From Cupriavidus campinensis (lineage in GTDB: Bacteria > Pseudomonadota > Gammaproteobacteria > Burkholderiales > Burkholderiaceae): a stretch of 64,000 nucleotides of DNA. The stretch spans positions 1 through 64,000 of the forward strand of contig NZ_CAJPVH010000010.1 in the NCBI RefSeq assembly GCF_905397395.1, read 5' to 3'. The notes under the pieces were generated by a model. That model worked only from the letters and a program-made list of their open reading frames with translations. It searched no databases and was not told where the DNA came from. Below are positions 30,350 through 39,638 of this stretch, piece by piece. The stretch's first letter is position 1; each line of letters begins with the position of its first letter. Position numbers and translations under genes: made by a program.

Positions 30350-30778
30350 TCAGGCGAAGACGGGCGAGGCAGGTGGGGCGCGGGAGTGGAAGGGCCGGGC
30401 GGCGGGCAGGTCGGGCCAGCGCCAGGCCAGGCTGGCCGGCTTGACCGGCTTGCCGAAAGCCAGCACCGGCAGGTCGAAGCTGCCGTGGTGGCTGTCAGCC
30501 AGCGTCGCGCCATCGAACAGCACGCACGAGTGCAGGCCGAGCTTGAGCGCGAAGGAATCGGTATGGGTGTCGGTACTATCGGCGGCGGCTTCGACCGTCA
30601 CAGGCACCGTCGCGCCCGGCAGGCCGCCGTGCACCACACGGTGGACCAGACCGGCGTGCTGGGCCAGCAGCAGGCACAGCACGAGGCACAGCGCGGTCCA
30701 GAGGCCGGGGCCGCGCGCGCGCCAGCGGGCCATGTGGCCGCTGATACGGTCGGCGAGAAAGGAGGTGTCAGTGCGCAT
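30350..30778 (-). CDS. Small membrane-anchored protein, DUF2946-like
   Basis: A 142-residue protein starting MRTDTSFLADR. One hydrophobic segment (LWTALCLVLCLLLAQHAGLVHRVVH) is followed by a periplasmic tail with scattered His and Cys (LHSCVLFDGATLADSHHG). The layout recalls DUF2946-type proteins found next to metal-transport genes, although I cannot verify the family. The start at 30778 overlaps the COG0523 stop by 11 bases. An open frame continues upstream but that part is the antiparallel reading of the His-rich tail codons and is rejected. Probably involved in zinc handling; inference. Confidence 0.65.
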   Translation of the reverse strand: MRTDTSFLADRISGHMARWRARGPGLWTALCLVLCLLLAQHAGLVHRVVHGGLPGATVPVTVEAAADSTDTHTDSFALKLGLHSCVLFDGATLADSHHGSFDLPVLAFGKPVKPASLAWRWPDLPAARPFHSRAPPASPVFA

Positions 30779-31958
30779 GGCCGCAATCGCACGCGTCATC
30801 GCCATGATCGTGGTCATGGTCGTGCGCGTGGTCATGATCGTGATCGTGATCGTCGGCGAATGCATCGCCCCAGTCGGGGAACGGGTCGGGGTAGGCCGCC
30901 CACGCTTCGGGGCCCGCCGCGAGTTCGGCGTCGGTCAGCAGGCAGGCGTCCAGCCGGGCTTCGAGCCCCGGGGCGTCGAGGTTCTCGCCGATCAGCACGA
31001 GTTCCTGGCGGCGGTCGCCGTATTCGGCGGGCAGGCCGTCATCGACCATGTCGGCCTCGATGCCGGCACGCGAGGCGGCGTCAGCCGGCCATTCCTCGGC
31101 GTCGATCGCGGCCCACCAGGCGCCGGCGGCACCGGGACGGCACACGCCGCCCGCCTGATGCCAGTCGCCGGCAATGTCCATGCGGCTGGCCAGCCAGAAG
31201 ATGCCCCGGGAGCGCAGCACGTCGCCATGCTCGCGCATCCATTCGGTATGAATCAGGTCTGCAAAACGCTGCGGATGGAACGGGCGGCGCCGGCGGTACA
31301 GCAGGGCCCCCATGCCAGCGGCGGCCGGCACCGGCTCGCCCTGCAGTGCCACCTGCCAGCCGGCGGCGTTCGGCGTGGCATCCGGGTCGAAGCGGCCCGT
31401 GCCGAGCACGCGCCCGGCCGGCACCTTGCCGTGGCTCGCATCGACCAGGTCGGCGCGCGGGTTCAGCGCGTGCAGCACCGCGTGCAGGCGGCCCAGCTGG
31501 CCGGCATCGACCAGGTCGATCTTGTTGATGACGATGACGTCCGCCACTTCGATCTGGTCGATCAGCACGTCCACGACGGTACGGTCGTCGCCGTCATGGG
31601 CGGCGAGGCCCCGCTCGGACAGGAAATGGGCGTCGTGATAGTCGCGCAGGAAGCGCTCGGCATCGACTACCGTCACCAGCGTGTCCAGGTGCGCCACGCC
31701 CGCCGGGGCGTCGCCGTGGGCGTCTTCGAAGGCGAAGCCCTCGGCAATGCCGAGCGGCTCTTCGGTGGCCTGGGCCTCCACCACCACGTAGTCGTGCTGG
31801 CCGGCCTGCGCCAGACGGTCCACCTCGGCCAGCAGGTCGCCCTGGCTCGCGGCCACGGCCACGCGCGCGCCGCCCTGCGCGAGCAGGTGTTGCAGCACGG
31901 TGGTCTTGCCGGCGCCGGAGAAGCCGGACAGCACGGTGACGGGCAGACGAGGAGCCAT
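30768..31958 (-). CDS. COG0523 (CobW/ZigA-like) protein lacking switch I and CxCC
   Basis: A 396-residue COG0523 metallochaperone-like protein. The Walker A motif GFSGAGKTT (about 12-20) and the guanine-specificity motif NKID are intact, and a C-terminal His/Asp-rich tail ends in CDCGHAH. Two things are missing. The segment between the first strand (RVAV, residues 32-35) and GDL (40-42) is about 33 residues shorter than in its paralogue at 33277-34374, removing switch I and the metal-binding CxCC motif. The Walker B/G3 region reads EAQATEEP instead of the usual E-x-T-G. The frame is intact. Likely a divergent or inactive GTPase; see findings. Confidence 0.85.
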   Translation of the reverse strand: MAPRLPVTVLSGFSGAGKTTVLQHLLAQGGARVAVAASQGDLLAEVDRLAQAGQHDYVVVEAQATEEPLGIAEGFAFEDAHGDAPAGVAHLDTLVTVVDAERFLRDYHDAHFLSERGLAAHDGDDRTVVDVLIDQIEVADVIVINKIDLVDAGQLGRLHAVLHALNPRADLVDASHGKVPAGRVLGTGRFDPDATPNAAGWQVALQGEPVPAAAGMGALLYRRRRPFHPQRFADLIHTEWMREHGDVLRSRGIFWLASRMDIAGDWHQAGGVCRPGAAGAWWAAIDAEEWPADAASRAGIEADMVDDGLPAEYGDRRQELVLIGENLDAPGLEARLDACLLTDAELAAGPEAWAAYPDPFPDWGDAFADDHDHDHDHAHDHDHDHGDDACDCGHAH

Positions 31959-32009
31959 GGAACGGGTGATTTTGGCGATGGGCGCCAAAGCGGCGCGCAA
32001 GGTGTTATT

Positions 32010-32022
32010 GCAACAAGGTTGC
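32010..32022. promoter_or_regulatory. Candidate Zur-type inverted repeat before the receptor operon
   Basis: GCAAC-AAG-GTTGC, a perfect 5-base inverted repeat with 3-base spacer, 52 bases upstream of the COG0523 start. A near-identical element (GCAAT-TCA-GTTGC) lies upstream of zur. Assignment to Zur is inferred from the two genes it accompanies. Confidence 0.5.
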
Positions 32023-32116
32023 GACTGTAGCAGAAAGCCGCCCCGGACGACAGCCCGGCCATGGCACCACAAAGGGCGGGCGTCCTGCCATGGTAGTGCC
32101 GTGGCCGGCGTGAGAC

Positions 32117-32192
32117 AAACCTCGTCGCCAAACTCGCCCGAAACGGGTCAGCAAACGGGTCGCAAACGGGTCACCAAACGCGTCACCCAAAC
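32117..32192. repeat. Short tandem repeat with AAAC units
   Basis: About six tandem units of 11-13 bases, each beginning AAAC; the central ones read AAACGGGTCAGC, AAACGGGTCGC, AAACGGGTCACC, AAACGCGTCACCC. The array lies between the dksA terminator and the upstream side of the COG0523 gene. No protein is encoded there. Confidence 0.75.
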
Positions 32193-32220
32193 AAAACGGC
32201 CCGGATGACCGGGCCGTGTT
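32190..32220 (-). terminator. Intrinsic terminator of dksA
   Basis: ACGGCCCGG (32196-32204) pairs with CCGGGCCGT (32209-32217) around ATGA. Reading leftward, the stem is followed by TTTTGTTT on the minus strand, giving a good terminator 20 bases after the dksA stop. Confidence 0.85.
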
Positions 32221-32240
32221 TGTCGGAGCGGAGCGGGAGA

Positions 32241-32930
32241 TCAGTCCCCGAACAGCCTCTGGCGCAGTTCGCGGCGCTGCTGCGCTTCCAGCGACAGCGT
32301 GGCCGTCGGGCGGGCCAGCAGGCGCGGTACGCCGATCGGCTCGCCGGTTTCCTCGCACCAGCCGTAGTCGCCGGACTCGATGCGCTGCAGCGACTGCTCT
32401 ACCTTCTTCAGCAGCTTGCGCTCGCGGTCGCGGGTGCGCAGTTCGAGCGCGTGTTCTTCCTCGATGGTGGCGCGGTCGGCCGGGTCCGGCACGATCACCG
32501 TCTCGCGCAGGTGTTCCGTGGTCTGGTCCGCATTCTTGAGGATTTCGTCGCGAAGCTGCTCAAGGCGATTCTTGAAGAAGGCCAGTTGCGCCTCGTTCAT
32601 GTAATCCTTGTCGCTCATCTTCAGGATTTCAGCTTCAGTCAGAAGTTTGTTGCTGCTCATGGTTGCTGCTGATTCTCTTGTTGATGCGACCGGCGGCGTC
32701 TTGGTCCGCTCGGGTGCAGTGGCCGCCCGCTTGCGCGGTGCGGTCGGTTCACTCTGGCTGGCTGCAGTCTTGCTGCTTCGCGTGCCTCCCTTGGCCTCGC
32801 CCGCATCGGCGTGCGCCGTACTGCCGCGGGGAGCTGGCGCTGCCTTCACTGCTGGCTGCGCGTCTGGCGTCTCCGCCGCAGCGGTGCCTGTCTTGCTGCG
32901 GCTTTCTTTGGTCTTGGTTGCGGCTGTCAT
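32241..32930 (-). CDS. dksA: RNA polymerase-binding transcription factor DksA with long N-terminal extension
   Basis: DksA binds the RNA polymerase secondary channel and acts with ppGpp in the stringent response. The core (139 residues) begins MSSNKLLTEAEILKMSDKDY, with a coiled-coil tip around DPADRATIEEE and the zinc-finger-like region WCEETGEPIGVPRLLARPTATLSLEA. Of the four cysteines of E. coli DksA only the first is present, so this form should not hold a structural zinc ion. A 90-residue Ala/Thr/Lys/Pro-rich extension precedes the core if ATG at 32930 is used; the alternative start is 32660. Both are open and neither has a decisive ribosome site. Confidence 0.88.
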   Translation of the reverse strand: MTAATKTKESRSKTGTAAAETPDAQPAVKAAPAPRGSTAHADAGEAKGGTRSSKTAASQSEPTAPRKRAATAPERTKTPPVASTRESAATMSSNKLLTEAEILKMSDKDYMNEAQLAFFKNRLEQLRDEILKNADQTTEHLRETVIVPDPADRATIEEEHALELRTRDRERKLLKKVEQSLQRIESGDYGWCEETGEPIGVPRLLARPTATLSLEAQQRRELRQRLFGD

Positions 32931-33276
32931 GGGGACACCTCTCTCTACGCGTCGACGAGTGACGGCGCTGTTGCCAAGGTACCCCAAGCGGAGGGCGGTC
33001 TCCGCATGAAGCACTGCGACCGCGCCTGCCGGCGGCCCGCCTCATGCTGACGACGACCGCCGCCCTGCCAATACCGGCGCCGCCAAAACGTGCGCCGCCC
33101 GTATCAAATCCGGCCTATTGTACTTGAACAAATTTTTCGTAGATATGGGAGAAAGCCGGACAAGAGACAGGAGTTTTCCCGGTACCCCGCCGAAAGGAGG
33201 GGCAGGGCGGGTGGAAAGCCGGTCCGGCGGCAACCGCCACAGAATGCGGCGGTTGCTTCACATCAGAGCCAGGGGC
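32931..33276. other. Intergenic stretch upstream of dksA
   Basis: 346 bases without a credible gene. It should hold the dksA promoter, but no convincing -35/-10 pair was found. A 9-base hairpin, GCAACCGCC (33230-33238) with GGCGGTTGC (33248-33256), lies 20 bases after the stop of the second COG0523 gene. It lacks a T run and may be an mRNA 3'-end stem or a Rho-linked structure. Confidence 0.5.
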
Positions 33277-34374
<1,098 letters not shown>

Positions 34375-34405
34375 GTCTTGGAACTCCGGGAAAGGTTTGC
34401 GGCGC

Positions 34406-34933
34406 CTAGTGCGCGCCGCCGGCGCCGCGCGTGCGGCCGCATTCAGCGCACACACCGTTGACGGTCAGCTCCACGTGCTCGACGGCAAAGCCGCGCGGCA
34501 CCTTGGGCGCCACCGACGGTGCGGGCACGCCGGCCGCCTCGAGGCAGAACGTGCGGTCGCAGCGGGTGCAATGGAAATGGCTGTGCTGGCGATGGACCTC
34601 GGCGCGCGCGGCCTCGTGCTCCACCAGCGTGAAGCGGAACACGCGGTCATGGCCCGCGCGCTTCTGCGCCAGCCCCTGCTCGACCAGCCAGTCGAGCACG
34701 CGGTAGACCGTGACGCGGTCCACGTCGCCATCGGCCGGCAGGCGGTCGATCACGGCCTGGTGCGTGAGCGGGTCTTCGGCGTCGATCAGACAGGCGAGGA
34801 TGGCCACGCGCGGCTGCGTCACGCGCGCGCCCAACTGGCGCAGGCGCGCCTGCGCGGCTTCCAGCGTGGCGTCGGGGAGCGGTCCGGCTGCCTGGGCGGC
34901 CAGATGCGGGGCGGTGCGTGTCATGCGGGCCAT
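34406..34933 (-). CDS. zur: Fur-family zinc-uptake regulator Zur
   Basis: Fur-family repressor of 175 residues. The winged helix includes RVTQPRVAILACL and DRVTVYRVLDWL, the metal region HRQHSHFHCTRCDRTFCLE supplies His ligands and the first CxxC, and the second is CAECGR. Two CxxC pairs fit structural zinc. Zur rather than Fur or PerR is chosen because the neighbours are zinc-type COG0523 and receptor genes. ATG at 34924 is an alternative start three codons in. The inverted repeat 24 bases upstream may be its own operator. Confidence 0.85.
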   Translation of the reverse strand: MARMTRTAPHLAAQAAGPLPDATLEAAQARLRQLGARVTQPRVAILACLIDAEDPLTHQAVIDRLPADGDVDRVTVYRVLDWLVEQGLAQKRAGHDRVFRFTLVEHEAARAEVHRQHSHFHCTRCDRTFCLEAAGVPAPSVAPKVPRGFAVEHVELTVNGVCAECGRTRGAGGAH

Positions 34934-35282
34934 TTAACCATAGCGCCCGGGTCGATGCAATTCAGTTGCGTAAGCGGCCGCGCGGCGCAAGCGTGGCACA
35001 AGCGTGGCAAATCCGCCGAAAACGCCGCTTTCTCGCGGGTTAGCCCCTATACCTCGCTAATCTTTCAGGTTGCTAACATCCACCTCCGGCTCCGCCTGTC
35101 AGCGGGGTCAGTTGCTGTTCGCTTCCCATACATTGAGCCGATGGTCACCGCGTGTTTTCCGATATGGACCGCGACCGGCGGCGCCGCCTCCCAGGCGGCC
35201 CGGCCGGCGGCAAGCGTGAAGAGAGGAGGAGGCAAGGCGGACGGTGAGAACGGGAAAAGCAGGGTATCCAGGAGAGACAGTA
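34934..35282. other. Divergent intergenic region zur / Bug receptor gene
   Basis: 349 bases without a gene. Besides the inverted repeat at 34957-34969 it contains a direct repeat of CAAGCGTGG at about 34987-35006. The right half is a leader for the receptor gene, with CAGGAGAGA as ribosome binding site shortly before 35283. No clear promoter was recognised. Confidence 0.55.
34957..34969. promoter_or_regulatory. Candidate Zur-type inverted repeat before zur
   Basis: GCAAT-TCA-GTTGC, an inverted repeat with one mismatch and a 3-base spacer. It matches the element at 32010-32022 in arm sequence, spacing and the following G. It lies 24 bases upstream of zur, within promoter distance. Confidence 0.5.
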
Positions 35283-36269
35283 ATGAAACGAGTTGCAATG
35301 CATTTCGCGGCCGCGCTGGCAGTTGCCGGCGTGGGCGTTTTCACGGGGGCCCAGGCTCAGGAATATCCGGGCAACAAGCCCGTCCAGGCCGTGGTGCCGT
35401 TCGCGGCCGGCGGCCCGACCGACAAGGTGGCGCGCGAGCTGACCATGGTCATGTCCAAGCACCTGGGCACCACCATCGTGATCGAGAACCTGGGCGGCGC
35501 CGGCGGCACCATCGGCGCCAAGAAGGTGGCCCAGGCCAAGAATGACGGCTACACCATCCTGATCCATCACATCGGCATGTCTACGGCCCCGGCGCTGTAC
35601 CGGAACCTGGGCTTCGACCCGCTCAAGGACTTCGAGATGGTCGGTGAAGTGGCCGACGTGCCGATGGTGCTGGTGGGCAACAAGCAGCTGCCGCCGGCCA
35701 CCTTCAAGGACCTGGTGCCGTACATCAAGGCCAATGCCAGCAAGCTGTCGCTGGCCAACGCCGGTATCGGCTCGGCCTCGCACCTGTGCGGCCTGCTGTT
35801 CCAGAGCGCAATCCAGACCGAGCTGACCACCGTGCCGTACAAGGGCACGGCGCCGGCGCTGACGGACATCCTGGGCGGCCAGGTCAACCTGATGTGCGAC
35901 CAGACCACCAACATCGCCGGCCAGCTGAAGGCGGGCGCGCTGAAGCCGTACGCGGCCATGCAGTCGCGCCGCGTGGAGGCCTTCAAGGACATCCCGACCG
36001 CGGCCGAGCAGGGCCTGCCGGGCGTGGAAGTGAAGATCTGGCACGCCATGTACGCCCCGAAGGGCACGCCGAAGCCGGTGATCGACAAGCTCTCCGCCGC
36101 GCTGCAGAAGGCGGTGACCGACCCGACCTTCCGCGCCAAGATGGCCGAGCTGGGTGCCGAGGCCGTGCCGGCCCAGCGCGCCACGCCGGATTCGCTGCGC
36201 ACGTTCCTGACGTCGGAAATCAACAAGTGGACGCCGGTGATCAAGAAGGCCGGGGTGTACGCGGACTAA
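35283..36269 (+). CDS. Bug-family periplasmic receptor (tripartite tricarboxylate transport type)
   Basis: Exported solute-binding protein of 328 residues of the Bug/TctC family, abundant in Burkholderiales. The signal peptide MKRVAMHFAAALAVAGVGVF ends at AQAQ. The mature protein opens YPGNKPVQAVVPFAAGGPTDKVAR, the conserved ligand-site region, then NLGGAGGTIGAKKVA and VPYKGTAPALTDILGGQVNLM. These proteins bind carboxylates or similar small acids. No TctAB membrane genes are adjacent, so it is an orphan receptor. The start was chosen at the signal peptide. An excellent terminator follows. Confidence 0.9.
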   Translation: MKRVAMHFAAALAVAGVGVFTGAQAQEYPGNKPVQAVVPFAAGGPTDKVARELTMVMSKHLGTTIVIENLGGAGGTIGAKKVAQAKNDGYTILIHHIGMSTAPALYRNLGFDPLKDFEMVGEVADVPMVLVGNKQLPPATFKDLVPYIKANASKLSLANAGIGSASHLCGLLFQSAIQTELTTVPYKGTAPALTDILGGQVNLMCDQTTNIAGQLKAGALKPYAAMQSRRVEAFKDIPTAAEQGLPGVEVKIWHAMYAPKGTPKPVIDKLSAALQKAVTDPTFRAKMAELGAEAVPAQRATPDSLRTFLTSEINKWTPVIKKAGVYAD

Positions 36270-36304
36270 GCACGGACTAACCCCCGCGCCAGCCCGGAAG
36301 GCAT

Positions 36305-36333
36305 AAGGCCACGCAGCGATGCGTGGCCTTTTT
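36305..36333 (+). terminator. Intrinsic terminator after the Bug gene
   Basis: Perfect 11-base stem AAGGCCACGCA (36305-36315) with TGCGTGGCCTT (36320-36330), loop GCGA, followed by TTT. Confidence 0.92.
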
Positions 36334-36412
36334 GCTTTGGCCCCCGGCCGGGCGCTTCTACCTTCTATATTGTGTGGATTGCCCGTGTCGGGCGCTTGTG
36401 ATGCGTGCGGCT

Positions 36413-36441
36413 CTTGAAAGCGCGCCGCGTGTCGCCACCTA
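36413..36441 (+). promoter_or_regulatory. Candidate sigma-32 promoter of hslVU
   Basis: CTTGAAA at 36413-36419 equals the heat-shock sigma-32 -35 consensus. After about 14 bases a weak -10 candidate, GCCACCTA, occurs at 36434-36441, poorer than the consensus CCCCAT-type box. The hslVU operon starts about 47 bases downstream, and its heat-shock control is established in other proteobacteria. Confidence 0.45.
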
Positions 36442-36487
36442 CCCCCCTGACACATTCCACAGATCACAGAAGGACCACGAAGGCACC

Positions 36488-37024
36488 ATGGAACAGTATC
36501 ACGGCACTACCATCGTCAGCGTCCGGCGCGGCAACCAGGTTGCGCTCGGCGGTGACGGCCAGGTCACTCTCGGCAATATCGTGATGAAGGGTACGGCACG
36601 CAAGGTGCGCCGCATCTACAACGGCAAGGTGCTGGTCGGGTTTGCCGGCAGCACGGCCGACGCCTTCTCGCTGCTCGACCGCTTCGAGGCCAAGCTCGAG
36701 AAGTACCAGGGCAACCTGACCCGCGCCGCGGTGGACCTGGCCAAGGACTGGCGCTCGGACCGCGCGCTGCGCCGGCTCGAGGCCATGCTGATCACGGCCG
36801 ACCGCGACACCACGCTGGTCATTACCGGCAACGGCGACGTGCTGGACCCCGAGGGCGGCATCGCGGCCATCGGCTCGGGCGGCGCGTACGCGCAGTCGGC
36901 GGCCAAGGCGCTGGTCGAGAACACCGAGCTGGCCCCCCAGGATGTGGTCGAGAAGGCGCTGACCATCGCCGGCGAGCTCTGCATCTACACGAACACGAAC
37001 TTCGTCATCGAGACGCTGGAATAA
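36488..37024 (+). CDS. hslV: ATP-dependent protease peptidase subunit HslV
   Basis: Proteasome-like peptidase of 178 residues, subunit of the HslVU protease. The N-terminal threonine nucleophile is exposed by removing MEQYHG, leaving [23 protein letters not shown]. Further conserved parts are [22 protein letters not shown] and [15 protein letters not shown]. It forms a double hexamer capped by HslU. Start at ATG 36488; hslU begins 49 bases after its stop. Confidence 0.96.
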   Translation: MEQYHGTTIVSVRRGNQVALGGDGQVTLGNIVMKGTARKVRRIYNGKVLVGFAGSTADAFSLLDRFEAKLEKYQGNLTRAAVDLAKDWRSDRALRRLEAMLITADRDTTLVITGNGDVLDPEGGIAAIGSGGAYAQSAAKALVENTELAPQDVVEKALTIAGELCIYTNTNFVIETLE

Positions 37025-37072
37025 GCGTCGCCGCGTGGCGCTGCACCGCCCTGCACTGAACCCCCGGATACC

Positions 37073-38404
37073 ATGTCGCAAACCATGACCCCTTCGGAAA
37101 TCGTTTCCGAACTCGACAAGCACATCATCGGCCAGAACAAGGCCAAGAAGGCCGTGGCCGTGGCGCTGCGCAACCGCTGGCGCCGCCAGCAGGTGGAAGA
37201 CCCGCTGCGCCAGGAAATCACCCCGAAGAACATCCTGATGATCGGGCCCACCGGCGTGGGCAAGACCGAGATCGCGCGCCGGCTGGCCAAGCTGGCCGAT
37301 GCGCCGTTCATCAAGATCGAGGCCACCAAGTTCACCGAAGTGGGCTACGTCGGCCGCGACGTGGACACCATCGTGCGTGACCTGGCCGAGATGGCCATCA
37401 AGCAGACGCGCGAATCGGAAATGAAGAAGGTGCGCACCAAGGCCGAGGACGCCGCCGAGGACCGCATGCTGGACGTGCTGCTGCCGCCGCCGCGCGACAT
37501 CGGCTTCGCCCAGACCGAGGACAAGGACTCGAACACGCGCCAGGCCTTCCGCAAGAAGCTGCGCGAGGGCCAGCTCGATGACAAGGATATCGAGCTGGAA
37601 GTGGCCGCCGGCCTGCCGAGCATGGACATCATGGGCCCGCCGGGCATGGAAGACATGACCGAGCAGATCCGCACGATGTTCGCCGGGCTGGGCCAGGGCA
37701 AGAAGCATCGCCGCAAGATGAAGGTCAAGGAAGCGTTCAAGCTGCTGATCGACGAGGAGGCCGCCAAGCTCGTCAACGAGGAGGAGCTGAAGCACAAGGC
37801 CATCGCCAACGTCGAGCAGAACGGCATCGTGTTCCTGGACGAGATCGACAAGATTGCCAGCCGCAGCGACGTGGGCGGCGGCGAGGTGTCGCGCCAGGGC
37901 GTGCAGCGCGACCTGCTGCCGCTGGTGGAAGGCACCACGGTGAACACCAAGTACGGGATGATCAAGACCGACCACATCCTGTTCATCGCCTCGGGCGCGT
38001 TCCACCTGAGCAAGCCGAGCGACCTGATTCCCGAACTGCAGGGCCGTTTCCCGATCCGCGTGGAGCTGGAGTCGCTGTCCGTGCAGGACTTCGAGGCCAT
38101 CCTCACCCAGACCGACGCCAGCCTGACCAAGCAGTACCAGGCGCTGCTGAAGACGGAAGAGGTGGACCTGCAGTTCGCGCAGGACGGCATCCGCCGGCTG
38201 GCCGAGATCGCGTTCTCGGTGAACGAGAAGGTCGAGAACATCGGCGCGCGCCGGCTGTACACGGTCATGGAGCGGCTGCTGGAAGACCTGTCGTTCCACG
38301 CCACCCGCTCCTCGGGCGAGACGGTGACCATCGACGGCAAGTATGTCGATGAGCGCCTGGCCGACCTGGCCGGCAACGAGGACCTGTCGCGCTACGTGCT
38401 GTAA
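37073..38404 (+). CDS. hslU: ATP-dependent protease ATPase subunit HslU
   Basis: AAA+ unfoldase of 443 residues (also ClpY). Walker A is [12 protein letters not shown], Walker B is [11 protein letters not shown], the pore motif GYVGRD lies in [10 protein letters not shown], the I-domain occupies roughly residues 110-240, and sensor 2 is in the terminal part [13 protein letters not shown]. The C-terminal residues LSRYVL insert into HslV. Length equals the E. coli protein. A terminator follows. Confidence 0.97.
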   Translation: MSQTMTPSEIVSELDKHIIGQNKAKKAVAVALRNRWRRQQVEDPLRQEITPKNILMIGPTGVGKTEIARRLAKLADAPFIKIEATKFTEVGYVGRDVDTIVRDLAEMAIKQTRESEMKKVRTKAEDAAEDRMLDVLLPPPRDIGFAQTEDKDSNTRQAFRKKLREGQLDDKDIELEVAAGLPSMDIMGPPGMEDMTEQIRTMFAGLGQGKKHRRKMKVKEAFKLLIDEEAAKLVNEEELKHKAIANVEQNGIVFLDEIDKIASRSDVGGGEVSRQGVQRDLLPLVEGTTVNTKYGMIKTDHILFIASGAFHLSKPSDLIPELQGRFPIRVELESLSVQDFEAILTQTDASLTKQYQALLKTEEVDLQFAQDGIRRLAEIAFSVNEKVENIGARRLYTVMERLLEDLSFHATRSSGETVTIDGKYVDERLADLAGNEDLSRYVL

Positions 38405-38429
38405 GCCGCCCCGGCGGATTTGAAGGAAC

Positions 38430-38463
38430 AACGAGCCAGACCGATGTCTGGCTCGTTTTGTTT
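38430..38463 (+). terminator. Intrinsic terminator of hslVU
   Basis: ACGAGCCAGA (38431-38440) pairs perfectly with TCTGGCTCGT (38447-38456), loop CCGATG, followed by TTTGTTTTG. Confidence 0.92.
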
Positions 38464-38647
38464 TGGGGTCTTGACCGGCATGTGTCAGCGGCCCGCGCGG
38501 ATGCCTCCCGCCAGTAACGACCGTAAGCATTGGTAAGCATGCTGGCGCCGGACCTCGTCGAAATGCGACCCTTGCGCACCTTGCTGGTCGATGGACCGGA
38601 GCGGGAGCCACCGCACTTCACTTCAAACACCTGCCGGGAGTCTGCCT

Positions 38648-39019
38648 ATGTCGCGCCAACCTTCGCGCACGCTTTTTTTCAAACGCAACCAGGTGCGCAA
38701 GCGCCGCGTTGCCATCGCCACCGCGAGCGTGGTGGCGAGCATCACCGCCGCCACCGTCTTCCTGTGCGTCCGGCCCGCCGTGACCCCGGCCGCCGCCGCC
38801 GCGCTGCCGATCCCGGCTTCGGCCTCGGTCCACGCGGACCAGCCCGAGCGGCAGGCCGCGCACGAGGGGCAGGCTGCCGCCACGGCGCTGGCCATCGCCT
38901 CGGGCGAGCTGGTCACGCTGGCCGACCGCCACGCCAGTGACGCCGTGCGCATGGCCGGCGTGGCGCATGAGTCGTCCGCCGACGACCTGGGCTGGGACTA
39001 CGTCCAGCTGCGCCTGTAA
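38648..39019 (+). CDS. Hypothetical single-pass membrane protein
   Basis: A 123-residue protein I do not recognise. The N-terminus is basic (MSRQPSRTLFFKRNQVRKRR). One transmembrane segment follows at about residues 21-40 (VAIATASVVASITAATVFLC), then an Ala-rich stretch and a moderately acidic C-terminal tail. An inner-membrane protein with its tail in the periplasm is suggested by the positive N-terminus. It stands alone between hslU and the convergent regulator gene. Codon use looks native, though the gene could be lineage-specific. Confidence 0.6.
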   Translation: MSRQPSRTLFFKRNQVRKRRVAIATASVVASITAATVFLCVRPAVTPAAAAALPIPASASVHADQPERQAAHEGQAAATALAIASGELVTLADRHASDAVRMAGVAHESSADDLGWDYVQLRL

Positions 39020-39044
39020 GTCGTTTCTCTTCGCCCTGGCGTGC

Positions 39045-39638
39045 CTAGCGCGACACCGGCCGCTTGCCGAGCTTGCGCTGCAAGGTGCGCCGATGCATGT
39101 TCAGCGCCCGCGCCGTGGCCGAGATATTGCCGCCGTGCTCGGTGAGCACGCGCTGGATGTGCTCCCATTCGAGCCGCGCCACCGATAGCGGCGTGGGCTC
39201 CTCCAGCGCCGCCTCGGCCGCCTCTTCCGATATTCCCGCCATCAGCGCCGTCAGGATCGAATCGACATTGGCCGGCTTGGCCAGGTATTCGTCCGCCCCC
39301 TGCTTGACCGCCGCCACGGCTGTGGCAATGCTCGCGTAGCCGGTCAGCACGAGGATGCGCGCGTCCGGCAGCGCGGCGCGCAGCGGCGCCACCAGATGCA
39401 GGCCCGATTCCGCCTGCGCCGTGCCGCTGGCTTCGGCGGGTGGTCCCAGATGCAAGTCCAGCGTGACGTAGGCAAACGGCGTGCGCGCGGCCAGCGCCAG
39501 CGCCGCGCTGCCGTGGTGGGCCACCTGCACCGCATAGCCGCGCCGCGTCAGCGCCCGCGCGAGCGTGCCGGAGAAGACCTCGTCGTCATCGATCACCAGG
39601 AAGGGCGTTGCGTCGGTGGGCGCGGGGGTGTCTGTCAT
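39045..39638 (-). CDS. RegA/PrrA-like response regulator
   Basis: Response regulator of 197 residues with a receiver domain and a Fis-type HTH. Phosphoacceptor Asp61 lies in YVTLDLHLG, the acidic pocket is VIDDDE (15-20), and the Lys of YLAKPAN is present. The C-terminal HTH ends HGGNISATARALNMHRRTLQRKLGKRPV, nearly the RegA/PrrA/ActR signature. These regulators control redox- and oxygen-linked genes. Its start (ATG 39638 or GTG 39641) overlaps the sensor gene's stop, so the pair is translationally coupled. Confidence 0.9.
   Translation of the reverse strand: MTDTPAPTDATPFLVIDDDEVFSGTLARALTRRGYAVQVAHHGSAALALAARTPFAYVTLDLHLGPPAEASGTAQAESGLHLVAPLRAALPDARILVLTGYASIATAVAAVKQGADEYLAKPANVDSILTALMAGISEEAAEAALEEPTPLSVARLEWEHIQRVLTEHGGNISATARALNMHRRTLQRKLGKRPVSR

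Noticed and set aside
30779..30865. A longer N-terminus for the small membrane protein at 30350-30778.
   Set aside because: The extra residues are Thr/Met/Ile repeats generated by reading the His/Asp-rich tail codons of the COG0523 gene in another frame.
28485..32030. An 1181-codon open frame antisense to the TonB receptor and COG0523 genes.
   Set aside because: Same GC artefact; repetitive Ala/Val/Gly/Arg translation without domains, while the minus-strand genes are well supported.
32117..32192. Tandem repeat considered as a CRISPR array.
   Set aside because: Units are only 11-13 bases with no unique spacers, and no cas genes occur.
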